Shown here: positions 10,143 through 20,453 of the stretch, in pieces
Position numbering within the stretch: the first letter of the stretch is position 1
Layout of the letters: every line of letters begins with the position of its first letter
DNA from: Symbiodinium natans
Taxonomy: Eukaryota; Sar; Dinophyceae; Suessiales; Symbiodiniaceae
Direction of reading: 5' to 3'
Length of the DNA: 37,856 nucleotides
Assembly: GCA_905221605.1 (NCBI GenBank)
Contig: CAJNDS010001056.1
Location: 1 to 37,856, forward strand
The notes under the pieces: generated by a model
Told to the model about the DNA's origin: nothing
Seen by the model: only the letters and a program-made list of their open reading frames with translations
Databases searched by the model: none
Program-made: the position numbers and the translations under genes

Positions 10143-10703
10143 GATCGATTTCGGGAGCTCAAATTTCGTGCAAAGGCATGTCTGCCCCATGTCATTTTTT
10201 AATCCATGCTTTTGTATGATTTTATAGATTTTGTCCGTTTTCATACGTCTCGGACTGCTTTGGAAGCTGGCGGATGTCTTAAATTAGTTTGTGCAAGCAC
10301 GATGCGTGTTTTCTCGGGTTTTCCGATCTTGCCTCATTATGTCGTAGGGTTCAATGTTAACACGGTCACGAACATACATCTGGTCTTTGCTACAGACTTT
10401 ATTCTTGAGACTCTGGGCTGTAAGGCTCACGTGACAGAAGTCGTATACATTACACACTGAGCGCTTTGCGCTGCCATCTGATTGTGAAGTGCAAATTCCG
10501 TTACGTAGAGTTCTATGTGCGACAAACACGTACTTGTATACGCGTCGCAAATGTTATCCGCACGTGACGGTTTGTTTTCGTCTCTTAAAAGCCATGGCAG
10601 CTTGCCGGCGGATTTTCGTAGCTGCTGGTGAAGTCTATATAGGTGCACATAGAACACCTGGCCCAGTTCCTGCGTGGCGCGGTACCCGAGACTCTATTCC
10701 CCA

Positions 10704-10868
10704 GCCCTAAACCCTTAAACCTGAAACCCCTAGAAACCATTATGCGCAACCCTAAACCCTGCACCCTCCCCTAAAGTCATGCCGAGCGCATCGCGCTGCT
10801 GCAAACCCTAAAGCCTAAACCCTAAACCCTAAGCCGTAAACCCTAAACCCTAAACCCTCAACCCTGAA
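10704..10868 (+). repeat. interstitial telomere-like repeats (CCCTAAA), element 1
   Basis: Many CCCTAAA units mixed with one-base variants and a short break near 10770-10800. CCCTAAA/TTTAGGG is the telomere type of plants, green algae and dinoflagellates. Confidence 0.85.
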
Positions 10869-10976
10869 CGTGCGGCATCACAGTTCACGCACGAGCGCTT
10901 GCGCTGCACCACGCCGTGAGCAAGTGGGAACAGAGAGACCGCGGGGACGCGCGTTGAGAGTCCTATAAAGACCTGC

Positions 10977-11036
10977 AGGGTTTCGGGTTTAGGGTTTAGG
11001 GTTTACGGCTCAGGGTTTAGCTTCATAGGGTTTAGC
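10977..11036 (-). repeat. inverted telomere-like block (TTTAGGG), element 1
   Basis: GGGTTTAGGGTTTAGGGTTT-type repeats, opposite in orientation to the block at 10704-10868. The two blocks form a large inverted pair around about 110 bp. Confidence 0.8.
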
Positions 11037-11037
11037 A

Positions 11038-11325
11038 TGCCACGGGATACCGCGGGATACCGCGCGATACCGCGCGATACCGCGAGAGACCGGGGGAGCT
11101 GAGACGATACAAGCGCGGTATCTCGCGGTATCCCGCCTTGTCCTTGTAGGTTTTCGGACAGAAACCATGCACGATACCGCACGATACCGGTTTTGGTGGC
11201 TTTTGGATATAGGTTTCTAGACAAAACAAGGCGCGATACCGCGGGATACCGCGTGGAATCCCCCTGCCTCCCCATGCACAAAACCATGCCACGATACCGC
11301 GCGATACCGCGGGATACGCCCCAAA
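11038..11325. repeat. GATACCGC decamer repeat block, element 1
   Basis: A dozen or more copies of C(G/A)(G/C)GATACCG occur in short runs, mostly in one orientation, with at least two inverted copies near 11115-11132. Open frames here are repetitive RYRG/SRGI peptides and are not taken as genes. Confidence 0.75.
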
Positions 11326-11341
11326 ATGTGGCCCATCCTGA

Positions 11342-11770
11342 GTGGTTCCTGCTTTCCTTTTTCTCCACTGGCTCGTTTTCACAGCCTCCCTAGCTCCTGA
11401 GTTCGGAAGAGTTTCCGAAGCCCTCTCGACTGGCCACCGAAGCCATGGCTGCTGTGGACACCGTGTTTTGCGCTCGCTGCAAGGGAAGCAGTTTCGCCAA
11501 CATGACGAGATTATAGACACCATGAACAGTGAGCGAAGACATCAGATCTTCATAACACTCTGCAACAACAAGATCAAAGATGTCAGGCACTTGGAGTGGG
11601 CTGTACTTGCTGGCTCCTTCTTTAACGAAAAGGAAGTCTTGGAGGCTGCGACATGGAATCTGTGCGTCACGACAGTGGACACTGGTCGAAAGGCTGCTGT
11701 GTGTTCCTGGCGTCGATACATCGTGGGCAATCCTATCGTTGTGTCAAACCGAGACATGTGGGGTTATTGA
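11342..11770 (+). CDS. uncharacterised open frame, element 1
   Basis: 142-residue frame. The N-terminal part is low complexity. The part from MNSERRHQ (from 11522) looks more protein-like, but I recognise no family. An overlapping frame (11580-11966) exists, so exon structure or decay is possible. It is the only candidate gene in element 1 and could be a captured gene fragment. About 11970-12205 holds nothing recognisable. Confidence 0.25.
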   Translation: MVPAFLFLHWLVFTASLAPEFGRVSEALSTGHRSHGCCGHRVLRSLQGKQFRQHDEIIDTMNSERRHQIFITLCNNKIKDVRHLEWAVLAGSFFNEKEVLEAATWNLCVTTVDTGRKAAVCSWRRYIVGNPIVVSNRDMWGY

Positions 11771-12206
11771 AGACGCGCAGCAAACAGAAGCAGGAACCCT
11801 CTTGGTGCTCGCGATGTACAACCTGGCTGCAGTGATCGATACAGGAATCATGCAGTGGACGTGCAGTGATGTACAAAGAAGCCTCGAGATTGCGGAGGAC
11901 CAGAGAAACGTCCTCCTGCCTGCGTGCTGGAAGTTCGCCGGGCCGTCGCTACTGACGTCGTGGTGAAGAAACGGAGTACCGAGCGCAGTGCGCTTCTGCA
12001 TGACTGATAAAGGTGGTCAGAGTCTCACTGCTCCGGGAAGGAACACACTACATTTGCCCCCAAAACGTATAAAACCCAGTATGTTTTTCAGCCTCCGGCT
12101 TGAACGCGTGCATTTTCTGGCAAAAACAACATAAAGTGCATCAAATTAGAAGGTCTTATGTGGACATGGTTCATGTGCCAAAACAACAAAACAAAACACA
12201 AAAAAG

Positions 12207-12249
12207 AACTTAACTTGAACTTAACTTTTACTTAACTTTTACTTAACTC
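12207..12249 (+). repeat. right ACTTAACTT cluster, element 1
   Basis: ACTTAACTT(T/G) copies matching 10108-10142 in the same orientation. Confidence 0.6.
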
Positions 12250-12270
12250 TGGTTTTTACATGCCTCAAAA

Positions 12271-12295
12271 GCTAAGTAGCTAAGTTCGCTAAGTT
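12271..12295 (-). repeat. right subterminal GCTAAGTT repeats, element 1
   Basis: Three GCTAAGT(T) copies, the reverse complement of the AACTTAGC copies near the left end. Confidence 0.6.
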
Positions 12296-12348
12296 CCCGG
12301 ATAAGTTATGTTAGCGCACTTCAAAAAGTGAACACCGACAACATGCCA

Positions 12349-12361
12349 GCGAGCCCTAGCG
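12349..12361 (-). repeat. right TIR, element 1
   Basis: GCGAGCCCTAGCG, the perfect inverted partner of the left TIR, followed by the TG duplication. Confidence 0.92.
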
Positions 12362-12989
12362 TGAGCTGCACCACGCTCCGTGCAAAGCGGAGGCGCTCCT
12401 GCCGGCGTTCTGCACTGTACTTGCGCTTCTGCGCTTTCGGAAGCCAGAAGTATCCCTGGCGACGCAGTGCCTTGCGGATGGCCGACTCATCCAGCTGCAC
12501 ACCCCGCTTCGCGAGCAGTTCTCGCTGCAAGGTGCCAGAGGTGCAGACACAGTGCATGCGCAGGGCGAGCAAGCGCTGCACCAGGAACTTCTGCACGGCC
12601 TTGGTAGCTTTGACGGGTCGGCGACCGCAGTTCTGGTACTTGTACGGTCGCCGCCCCTTTGCCTGGCTGAAGCCCTTGTAGACTCGCCTCAGGAGCGACA
12701 GACTGGGCCGCTCCCCGCGCAAGTTCCGCACCCGGGAACGGATGTCCTCCCACGCGCAGCCATGCACCTCCCGCAGCACCACAACCTGGCGCTCAGTCGC
12801 GAAGTTGAGCGACCGTGGGTGCCTGACCTCCTGCACAAGGGGCATGGTGCCGAGACAGCTGCGAGGGCACGCATGTGGGCTGGTCCTGTCAGTACCTTCC
12901 GACGCTAGCAATGCATGGTCCTGCATGGTCAAGGCGTGAGGAACCACAGGACGCACCGCCATGCCCACCCAACTGCCTCGCGCACATGT

Positions 12990-13331
12990 CCCAAGATGCA
13001 CAGCGCGAGAGGACCCGAGATGCACACGGCGACCTGAGCGGCTCACGCGTGAGGACCCAAAATGCACACGGCCCACCCAGGCTGCGCGCACGTTTGACCC
13101 AAAACGCACACAGCTTCGGACCCAAAACGCACACAGGACCCAAACGCACACGGCCCGGGCTGGCGCGACAAGGACCCAACCTGCACACGGTGACCGGAGC
13201 GGCTGACGCGTTCGGACCCAAAACGCACACGGCCCAGGCTGCGGCGCACGATTGGACCCAAAACGCACACGGCCTCGGACCGAAAATGCACACGGCCAGG
13301 GATGGCGCGATAGGACCCACAATGCACACGG
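12990..13331. repeat. iteron-like 19-bp repeat field, unit 3/4 junction
   Basis: Eleven copies as in the other fields, with no obvious difference. Confidence 0.8.
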
Positions 13332-13500
13332 CCATGGAGACGCTAGCACCCATGCCGCGAGCGCAGACGCAGGAGCATGCGCCTACGCGTGTCGCATGAT
13401 GTCGCCTGCGACTCTGGCACTCGAGCCGCCTCTTTTTGCGCCACCGTGCTGGCTGGCTCCTGGGATGCAGTGGCTGTGAAACATGTCTCAGGCTGGACCC

Positions 13501-14919
13501 TCAGACCTGTGCCAAGATGTCAGGGAAGTGGACGAGGACGCGGTTGCGCTCGGAGCCGAGCCAGTCATGCGCGCGCAGGAAGTCCAGGTTCCGTGTGCTG
13601 TTGTTGATGGTGACTGCCACAGGCACCGCAAAGAGGTACTTCCGGTACGCGCACGTGCCGCCAGGAGTCGTGGCAAATTCGACACGCGTGTCGTACTTGC
13701 CCTGAAGTTTGTCCTGGTGCTCCGCAATGAACTTCAGGTCCCTCACATCGTCCAGGATGATGCCATCATGGGTGTCCCTGTCAAAGGCGCGCATCCCCTC
13801 TGGGAAGATGTCGAGACTCCCCACTTTGAGCTCCAGCGCGCGCTTGAACAAGGACTTCACCCACTCTGTTTTCCCTGTCTGGGAGGGCCCGTGGACGATG
13901 AGCAGTGGATAGCGTAGTCGATCTTCACGAAAGGTCGCCAACCATGCTTCTGCCGCGGGCACTGCCGGGAAAGCCCGGTACACCTCTGGGTTCGCTCGAA
14001 GCCTCTTCGTGGTGGCCTCGATGAGGGCGGCGTCAGCCAGGGCGGCCTCATGCTCGCGAACTGCATCCAGGTTGCGCTTCCGTGCCAGAACCCCGTCCCG
14101 CGTCAGGAAAAGGTACTGCTCGTACTTGGCCGATGTCAGCTTCCGCTGTTTCCACAGTGCTTCTGGCCATTTTCCGAGGACCTGGTAGGTTCGCCGAGCC
14201 TCAGTCCAGCATGGCTCGTAGTTGGCCGCGACGCAAGTCTCGCCGGAAGGCAAGCGCAGCGTCCCCACCTTGTCAGCCCACACGTAGAACATGCCGCGGT
14301 TGATGGACTGCTGCAGCTTCTTGCGGCAGACGCCCTCGCCGAGGTAGTCGTTGGGGCTGGCGTTGGGTCGCACACCCTCAAAGATGAAGCGGGCGGAGCC
14401 GCAGTCCACTGCAGAAGTGAATTGGACCATGAGGTGCAGGTGGCAGTCGCCGCCAGAGGTCTGCTCCATCGTCGCCGCCCAGTGCTTGACAGTCCACGCC
14501 GTCACCGAGGCGGCCACAAAGACGCAGAACCGCTGCCATGCACCAGGCGCCTCCCCGGCCGGCCAGCTTTGATATGTCAGGAGCACCGCCTCGGAGCGAA
14601 TGCGCAAGCCTTCGCGCCCGTTAGTGACGGCACTGCTTGCGGACACTGGCCCTGCCTGCGCATGGGCAGGTCGGCCTGGCGGCTTTGTGCCCTGGCTCGC
14701 CTGGACCCACGCATCCCTTGCAGCATTCAGGCGCTGCGCGTCTGCGGCTGCGCCGCCCTTGTCGGGATGCACCTTGATGGACACTCGCCGGAAGACCCGC
14801 GTCACCTCGACATCTGTCGACTCCCGCGTGAGGGTCACCTGCAGCCCGTAGGCACCGGCCAGAGCCAGCAACAAGGTCACCAGCGCACGCTTAGCGCGTT
14901 GCTTCAGGTTGGCAGGCAT
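13501..14919 (-). CDS. J-domain / HUH Rep / SF3 helicase protein, unit 4
   Basis: Complete 472-aa copy, the same protein as in units 1, 3 and 6. It sits 374 bp from the stop of an intact transposase, so it is one of two copies whose monomer is fully coding. Confidence 0.86.
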   Translation of the reverse strand: MPANLKQRAKRALVTLLLALAGAYGLQVTLTRESTDVEVTRVFRRVSIKVHPDKGGAAADAQRLNAARDAWVQASQGTKPPGRPAHAQAGPVSASSAVTNGREGLRIRSEAVLLTYQSWPAGEAPGAWQRFCVFVAASVTAWTVKHWAATMEQTSGGDCHLHLMVQFTSAVDCGSARFIFEGVRPNASPNDYLGEGVCRKKLQQSINRGMFYVWADKVGTLRLPSGETCVAANYEPCWTEARRTYQVLGKWPEALWKQRKLTSAKYEQYLFLTRDGVLARKRNLDAVREHEAALADAALIEATTKRLRANPEVYRAFPAVPAAEAWLATFREDRLRYPLLIVHGPSQTGKTEWVKSLFKRALELKVGSLDIFPEGMRAFDRDTHDGIILDDVRDLKFIAEHQDKLQGKYDTRVEFATTPGGTCAYRKYLFAVPVAVTINNSTRNLDFLRAHDWLGSERNRVLVHFPDILAQV

Positions 14920-15293
14920 GGCGCAAGTGGCTAGAGGAGGCCGTCGGCTTCGAAAAATGCTTCCGGAAGGCACCCCCGGGCCGAAAGTTTCGACCCACGG
15001 CACATGTTGGATGGCACGCAAACAGTGAAGGCTCCCGCGGAGTAGCGGAGTGCCGAAAAGTCGCATTTTCCCTGCGCCTGCTAGCGGAGAAATTAATACC
15101 CCGTTTTAAAAATATAGTACAAAAGAAGCTCCGGAGGAGGCCCCCAGCCCCATTGTGTCAGGAGTCTATGGGGAAGAGGGCGGGGTAAGGGCGTCAGAAC
15201 CCCAAGATGTCGGTGGGTCGAACTATCGGCCCGGCGCAGCATGCGTTTTGGCGGCGAGAGTCCGTGGCATGCACAGTGCGGGTGAAACGCCTG
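14920..15293 (-). promoter_or_regulatory. AT-rich spacer, palindrome altered, unit 4
   Basis: Same variant as unit 3 (TAGTACAAAAG near 15115-15125). The Rep frame next to it is intact, so the palindrome is not obviously tied to decay of that gene. Confidence 0.4.
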
Positions 15294-16586
15294 CTAGGAT
15301 CTGGCCATGCCGCCCTTCTTCGACACGACCTCCTTGCAGGTCTTTTTGAAGCCCGCGGCTATGTGCGAGGCCACCCTTTGGGCACGCTGTGAGGCCAAAA
15401 CCGCGCGGACTCGCGCCTTGAAGGCCAGCATGCCGATGGGCGGGCGCTTGCGGCGGAGGTCTTCCCGATCCAGGTGGCGGAGGCGCCTTCGCAGCCACGC
15501 CCAGAACTTCTCCACAGGGTTCAGGTCCGGCGATGATGCCGGGACCGGCCAGAGCGTGATGTTTTTGGCCGCCATGGCATGCCTGCTGGCGGCCGTGTGC
15601 AGGAAGGCCTCATTGTCGCACAAGACCTTCCAGGGGCCGTGTCGCTGCACTGGCTGCAGCGCTGTTATGGCGGCCTGGAGCTTCCCGGTCTGGACCACGT
15701 GGCACCACTCCTCTGCAGTGAACTTGCGTGCTTTGTGGAAGGCGACTGTGCGGAAGCCCCCTTCTGACAGCCCACCCCAGAGTGGCACGGCTCGAGCACG
15801 TGGCACCTGTGACGGGTACGGGTTCTGTCCAGCCAGCCGCTCCATTCCAGCCTCCCCGCGCTGCCGCCACATGTAGCCATCCCCGTGGGCGCAATAATTG
15901 CGGCGGTCCGTGGGATCCCGTGGCGGTAGCGACAGCAGGACCCCATCCATGGAGAAGGAAAGCTTCTCTCGCAGGCGGGCCCGACTGAGCTGCACCACGC
16001 TCCGTGCAAAGCGGAGGCGCTCCTGCCGGCGTTCTGCACTGTACTTGCGCTTCTGCGCTTTCGGAAGCCAGAAGTATCCCTGGCGACGCAGTGCCTTGCG
16101 GATGGCCGACTCATCCAGCTGCACACCCCGCTTCGCGAGCAGTTCTCGCTGCAAGGTGCCAGAGGTGCAGACACAGTGCATGCGCAGGGCGAGCAAGCGC
16201 TGCACCAGGAACTTCTGCACGGCCTTGGTAGCTTTGACGGGTCGGCGACCGCAGTTCTGGTACTTGTACGGTCGCCGCCCCTTTGCCTGGCTGAAGCCCT
16301 TGTAGACTCGCTTCAGGAGCGACAGACTGGGCCGCTCCCCGCGCAAGTTCCGCACCCGGGAACGGATGTCCTCCCACGCGCAGCCATGCACCTCCCGCAG
16401 CACCACAACCTGGCGCTCAGTCGCGAAGTTGAGCGACCGTGGGTGCCTGACCTCCTGCACAAGGGGCATGGTGCCGAGACAGCTGCGAGGGCACGCATGT
16501 GGGCTGGTCCTGTCAGTACCTTCCGACGCTAGCAATGCATGGTCCTGCATGGTCAAGGCGTGAGGAACCACAGGACGCACCGCCAT
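15294..16586 (-). CDS. DD34E (IS630/Tc1/mariner) transposase, unit 4
   Basis: Intact 430-aa copy with the domain layout described for unit 6 and one private change, R296H, between catalytic D214 and D324. The open frame continues upstream to 17018 through the iteron field and the unit 5 Rep-deletion junction. That extension is repeat-derived and is not taken as protein. The start used is MAVRPVV. Later in-frame Met codons at residues 13 and 40 are alternatives. Confidence 0.88.
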   Translation of the reverse strand: MAVRPVVPHALTMQDHALLASEGTDRTSPHACPRSCLGTMPLVQEVRHPRSLNFATERQVVVLREVHGCAWEDIRSRVRNLRGERPSLSLLKRVYKGFSQAKGRRPYKYQNCGRRPVKATKAVQKFLVQRLLALRMHCVCTSGTLQRELLAKRGVQLDESAIRKALRRQGYFWLPKAQKRKYSAERRQERLRFARSVVQLSRARLREKLSFSMDGVLLSLPPRDPTDRRNYCAHGDGYMWRQRGEAGMERLAGQNPYPSQVPRARAVPLWGGLSEGGFRTVAFHKARKFTAEEWCHVVQTGKLQAAITALQPVQRHGPWKVLCDNEAFLHTAASRHAMAAKNITLWPVPASSPDLNPVEKFWAWLRRRLRHLDREDLRRKRPPIGMLAFKARVRAVLASQRAQRVASHIAAGFKKTCKEVVSKKGGMARS

Positions 16587-16613
16587 GCCCACCCAACTGC
16601 CTCGCGCACATGT

Positions 16614-16955
16614 CCCAAGATGCACAGCGCGAGAGGACCCGAGATGCACACGGCGACCTGAGCGGCTCACGCGTGAGGACCCAAAATGCACACGACCCAC
16701 CCAGGCTGCGCGCACGTTTGACCCAAAACGCACACAGCTTCGGACCCAAAACGCACACAGGACCCAAACGCACACGGCCCGGGCTGGCGCGACAAGGACC
16801 CAACCTGCACACGGTGACCGGAGCGGCTGACGCGTTCGGACCCAAAACGCACACGGCCCAGGCTGCGGCGCACGATTGGACCCAAAACGCACACGGCCTC
16901 GGACCGAAAATGCACACGGCCAGGGATGGCGCGATAGGACCCACAATGCACACGG
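16614..16955. repeat. iteron-like 19-bp repeat field, unit 4/5 junction
   Basis: Eleven copies, with one private base change near 16694 (CACGACCC for CACGGCCC). The field ends 8 bp before the Rep-deletion junction of unit 5. Confidence 0.8.
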
Positions 16956-17313
16956 CCATGGAGTCGGCTTCGAAAAATGCTTCCGGAAGGCACCCCCGGG
17001 CCGAAAGTTTCGACCCACGGCACATGTTGGATGGCACGCAAACAGTGAAGGCTCCCGCGGAGTAGCGGAGTGCCGAAAAGTCGCATTTTCCCTGCGCCTG
17101 CTAGCGGAGAAATTAATACCCCGTTTTAAAAATATAGTACTATAGAAGCTCCGGAGGAGGCCCCCAGCCCCATTGTGTCAGGAGTCTATGGGGAAGAGGG
17201 CGGGGTAAGGGCGTCAGAACCCCAAGATGTCGGTGGGTCGAACTATCGGCCCGGCGCAGCATGCGTTTTGGCGGCGAGAGTCCGTGGCATGCACAGTGCG
17301 GGTGAAACGCCTG
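16956..17313 (-). promoter_or_regulatory. residual spacer with palindrome, unit 5
   Basis: The deletion joins …CCATGGAG to TCGGCTTCGAA…, so only the Rep upstream DNA remains. TATAGTACTATA is intact at 17133-17144. Confidence 0.4.
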
Positions 17314-18148
17314 CTAGGATCTGGCCATGCCGCCCTTCTTCGACACGACCTAAGGTCTTTTTGAAGCCCGCGGCTATGTGCGAGGCCACCCTTTGGGCAC
17401 GCTGTGAGGCCAAAACCGCGCGGACTCGCGCCTTGAAGGCCAGCATGCTGCGCCCAGAACTTCTCCACAGGGTTCAGGTCCGGCGATGATGCCGGGACCG
17501 GCCAGAGCGTGATGTTTTTGGCCGCCATGGCATGCCTGCTGGCGGCCGTGTGCAGGAAGGCCTCATTGTCGCACAAGACCTTCCAGGGGCCGTGTCGCTG
17601 CACTGGCTGCAGCGCTGTTATGGCGGCCTGGAGCTTCCCGGTCTGGACCACGCGGCACCACTCCTCTGCAGTGAACTTGCGTGCTTTGTGGAAGGCGACT
17701 GTGCGGAAGCCCCCTTCTGACAGCCCACCCCGGAGTGGCACGGCTCGAGCACGTGGCACCTGTGACGGGTACGGGTTCTGTCCAGCCAGCCGCTCCATTC
17801 CAGCCTCCCCGCGCTGCCGCCACATGTAGCCATCCCCGTGGGCGCAATAATTGCGGCGGTCCGTGGGATCCCGTGGCGGTAGCGACAGCAGGACCCCATC
17901 CATGGAGAAGGAAAGCTTCTCTCGCAGGCGGGCCCGACTGAGCTGCACCACGCTCCGTGCAAAGCGGAGGCGCTCCTGCCGGCGTTCTGCACTGTACTTG
18001 CGCTTCTGCGCTTTCGGAAGCCAGAAGTATCCCTGGCGACGCAGTGCCTTGCGGATGGCCGACTCATCCAGCTGCACACCCCGCTTCGCGAGCAGTTCTC
18101 GCTGCAAGGTGCCAGAGGTGCAGACACAGTGCATGCGCAGGGCGAGCA

Positions 18149-18205
18149 CCCTAAGCATCCGATCTTGATTAAAAATCAAGAATCAAGAATCAAGAATCAA
18201 GAATC
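18149..18205 (+). repeat. left TIR, element 2
   Basis: 57 bp with one mismatch to the inverted right end: a 22-bp unique outer part beginning CCCTAAGCATCCGATC, then AATCAAG heptamers. The inner half can pair with itself (CTTGATT…AATCAAG). 18206-18434 holds no gene or clear repeat. Confidence 0.93.
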
Positions 18206-18434
18206 GAAAAAACGAAGGCAAAAATGCGTGCGTGCAAAACTGAGCAAGTGGTAGATGTTGAACATCAAATACGAAAACTATGGTTTTATGTTTTTTTCGC
18301 ACGCGGAGCCCCGCCCCTCTCCGCGCGATGGCACATCCCCACCCTGTGCTCTGTGGTTTGTGCCGCCTTGGTTTCGTTAAACTGAGATAACATCCCATCC
18401 ACGCCAGGAATTCTATTTTTCTTGACTTTGGCCA

Positions 18435-20292
18435 TCAATTTCCATCAGCCAGCAGCAAGCCCAGCACGATGTTATATCGACGAATTATCGCTTTGGACAA
18501 TCCACTGGGTCGATTTCCGGTGCACGCGGATCTAGCTAATGCGGCTATGGATCCCACAAATGACTCAGAGCCGTAATTCCATGTCTTCCGAGGATTGAGG
18601 TAGCGTGCTTGCTGGCATAGATGAATGGCTAAGTGGAACTTGATGGTCATGTGGTAGCGGAATCGATTCTGTGCCAGATGGTGCTTGCAGAGTTTGCTAT
18701 TCAGTCGCGCAAACGTGGTAAATCCTTCCGCCAGCCGATAGGCGTCGTTTGGCGGCAAGCACCACGCCTCGCATGCTTCTATTATCCTGACTGCTTCGCT
18801 CAAGTGCCTCGCGGCCTCGAGTCGCGTTTCCATGTATTCTGTTGGCTGATGCACAGCTTCGAGCATGCCAACGCAAACATGCACTAACTGCCTGGTCTTC
18901 CGGGCTTTGACTCGTTTCAGAACTGGATAGTCCGCCGCGGTTGAGGCGAACTGGCTTTCGACCAGGTCGCTGATTCGATTCGGAAGCTCCACATTCATTT
19001 CTTCCTGGGTGGCTTCCAGCAGTTGATTCAGAGCTGTGAGACGCTGTTCCTTGTTAGCGCCGGGGAGCTGCCACCAGATGTCTTCCAGGACTGCGCCTAG
19101 GAAATACTGGCAGACGCCAGCGTCGAAAATGTGCATGAAGTCGAGAAAAACTGAATGGAAGCTTATGCCCGGCACACGCAGCAGTTGGTGGTCCCATTCC
19201 TCGCCTCTGTGTCCTGTGCTCCGCCAGAGTGCATCTCTACGCCAATCCGACCAAGGCATTTGGTCACAGTCTGCGCAGCACCAAGCACAAGGCCGACTGG
19301 CGCTTGCGTGACACGGCAACTGCCAAACATTAGCCAACGCTTCCATGTCTCCGGCCAGGACCTCGCACATGCTTCTCTGGCGGCTGGATAGTTCTGGTCT
19401 CTACCGTGTCACAATTTCAAAGCTCAAAATAGGGGACAAAATGTTTCTTATGGTGCTGCCATACAACCAGCACGACCGCTTTGGGGGGCAGCTGCTTGCA
19501 GCGGCTCCTGTCGTACGTGTCGCCCATGGCACTGATGTCGCCGTAATAGAGACACTCCAAGCTCCGGACGACGGCCTCGTAGACTGGATGCCACGTTGCA
19601 GTGGTCGTGCAGGCTTTTGGCAACCCGGCCAGCAGGAATTGTGTCTCGGTAACAGGGCCCTCGCCGAGGAGCGATCTCATGGACAGCTGCAAAAGACTGC
19701 CGGTGTCGGTGTATGGGGCGCCGTCTGTGTGGAGTATCAGCGGCAGCATGTTGGCTGCCCGCGCTTCCAGGAGTTCAGGCCGGTCCTGCATTGCACCGCT
19801 CTCCTCGAAGTCCTTCCAGAACTGTTCTCGTTTACTTAAGCCGAGCAGCCGCTCGGCTTCGAGGCTGCTGCACACATCTGCCAGAATCTCATGTGGCAGC
19901 AGTATGTGCTGGCTTTCTGAGGCGAGTCGCATACGACCGCTCTGCGGTTCTTTGGTGCTGACTTCACACGGCACCTCGAAAGCAGGTCTGGAAGCCAGCA
20001 GGGGCACGAGCTTGCGGCAGAGGTCTCGGGAGATGTTGCCTGGGTGACAGCCGTGGCACCCGGCCGCTGCCATGACCGCCAGGTCTCCCCCTTGAGCGCC
20101 CGACTCTAAAGCAGCGCGTGCCAGGGCTTGCACGGTGGTTGCACTGAGGCCGCCCCATGCCCACGCACGCAGTAGGACTTGGCCTAGCGGCGATTTATGT
20201 GCTTGCTGTCGATCTTCTTGTGCGTGCCAGAGGTGAGCACGCGGTTTGCTTTTGCTGCCGCATGCCCGAGCTGAGAGATCTCGCTTAGGCAT
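18435..20292 (-). CDS. DDE transposase, CACTA/CMC-like, in two frames
   Basis: Two minus-strand frames, 20292-19417 (291 aa) and 19370-18435 (311 aa), appear to be one gene broken by a frame change near 19370-19420. A short GT…AG intron (for example about 57 bp from a GTCCCC donor to a CAG acceptor) or a frameshift would explain it. The N-terminal frame has LILHTDGAPYTD, a candidate first catalytic Asp. The second frame starts near LAGDMEALANVW, a candidate second Asp, followed by a cysteine cluster (PCAWCCADC) and SVFLDFMHIFDAGVCQ, which resembles the conserved block after the Cys cluster in tnp2-type transposases. The superfamily is inferred and no database comparison was made. If intact, it would move element 2 and perhaps element 1. 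Confidence 0.55.
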
Positions 20293-20387
20293 TATGGCTT
20301 ATAGTCTATACGCTGGCGGCCTGCCAACGCGAGCATACATTGACTGCGGCAAAACACGGCATGCGTGCTTTCTGTCTCCCTGCTCAA

Positions 20388-20390
<3 letters not shown>

Positions 20391-20449
<59 letters not shown>
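20391..20449. repeat. (TC)n microsatellite
   Basis: An uninterrupted TC/GA run of about 59 bp, with degenerate continuation to about 20466, about 100 bp upstream of the transposase start. The rest of 20293-20796 shows nothing recognisable. Confidence 0.95.

Positions 20450-20453
<4 letters not shown>

Larger units (their letters stand above)
9917..12361. mobile_element. element 1: 2.4-kb TIR transposon, probably non-autonomous
   Basis: The edges are exact by comparison with uninterrupted monomers. The TIR CGCTAGGGCTCGC is at 9917-9929 and inverted at 12349-12361, flanked by TG duplicated at 9915-9916 and 12362-12363. It is more AT-rich than the host array. Inside are subterminal AACTTAGC motifs, telomere-like repeats and a GATACCGC repeat block. 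No transposase is recognised. The 2-bp target duplication and the CNCTA terminus are compatible with the CACTA/CMC superfamily, so it may be mobilised in trans. Confidence 0.9.
9223..12962 (-). pseudogene. DD34E transposase, unit 3, split by element 1
   Basis: The C-terminal part lies at 9223-9916 and the N-terminal part at 12362-12962. Element 1 sits near codon 201, just before catalytic D214, so neither piece alone holds both the DNA-binding and the full catalytic region. Apart from the insertion the frame is intact, with the standard …GGMARS end and one change, K92R. Confidence 0.9.
7228..13298 (-). repeat. tandem monomer, unit 3, interrupted by element 1
   Basis: 6,071 bp. Subtracting the 2,445-bp insert and its 2-bp duplication leaves exactly 3,624 bp, so the insertion came after array formation and removed nothing. 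Confidence 0.95.
13299..16922 (-). repeat. tandem monomer, unit 4 (3,624 bp, both genes open)
   Basis: Standard-length unit with an open Rep and an open transposase. Its spacer carries the altered palindrome shared with unit 3. Confidence 0.95.

Noticed and set aside
10206-10710. Short open frames in the AT-rich left part of element 1
   Set aside because: They overlap on both strands with no domain and no sign of coding composition.
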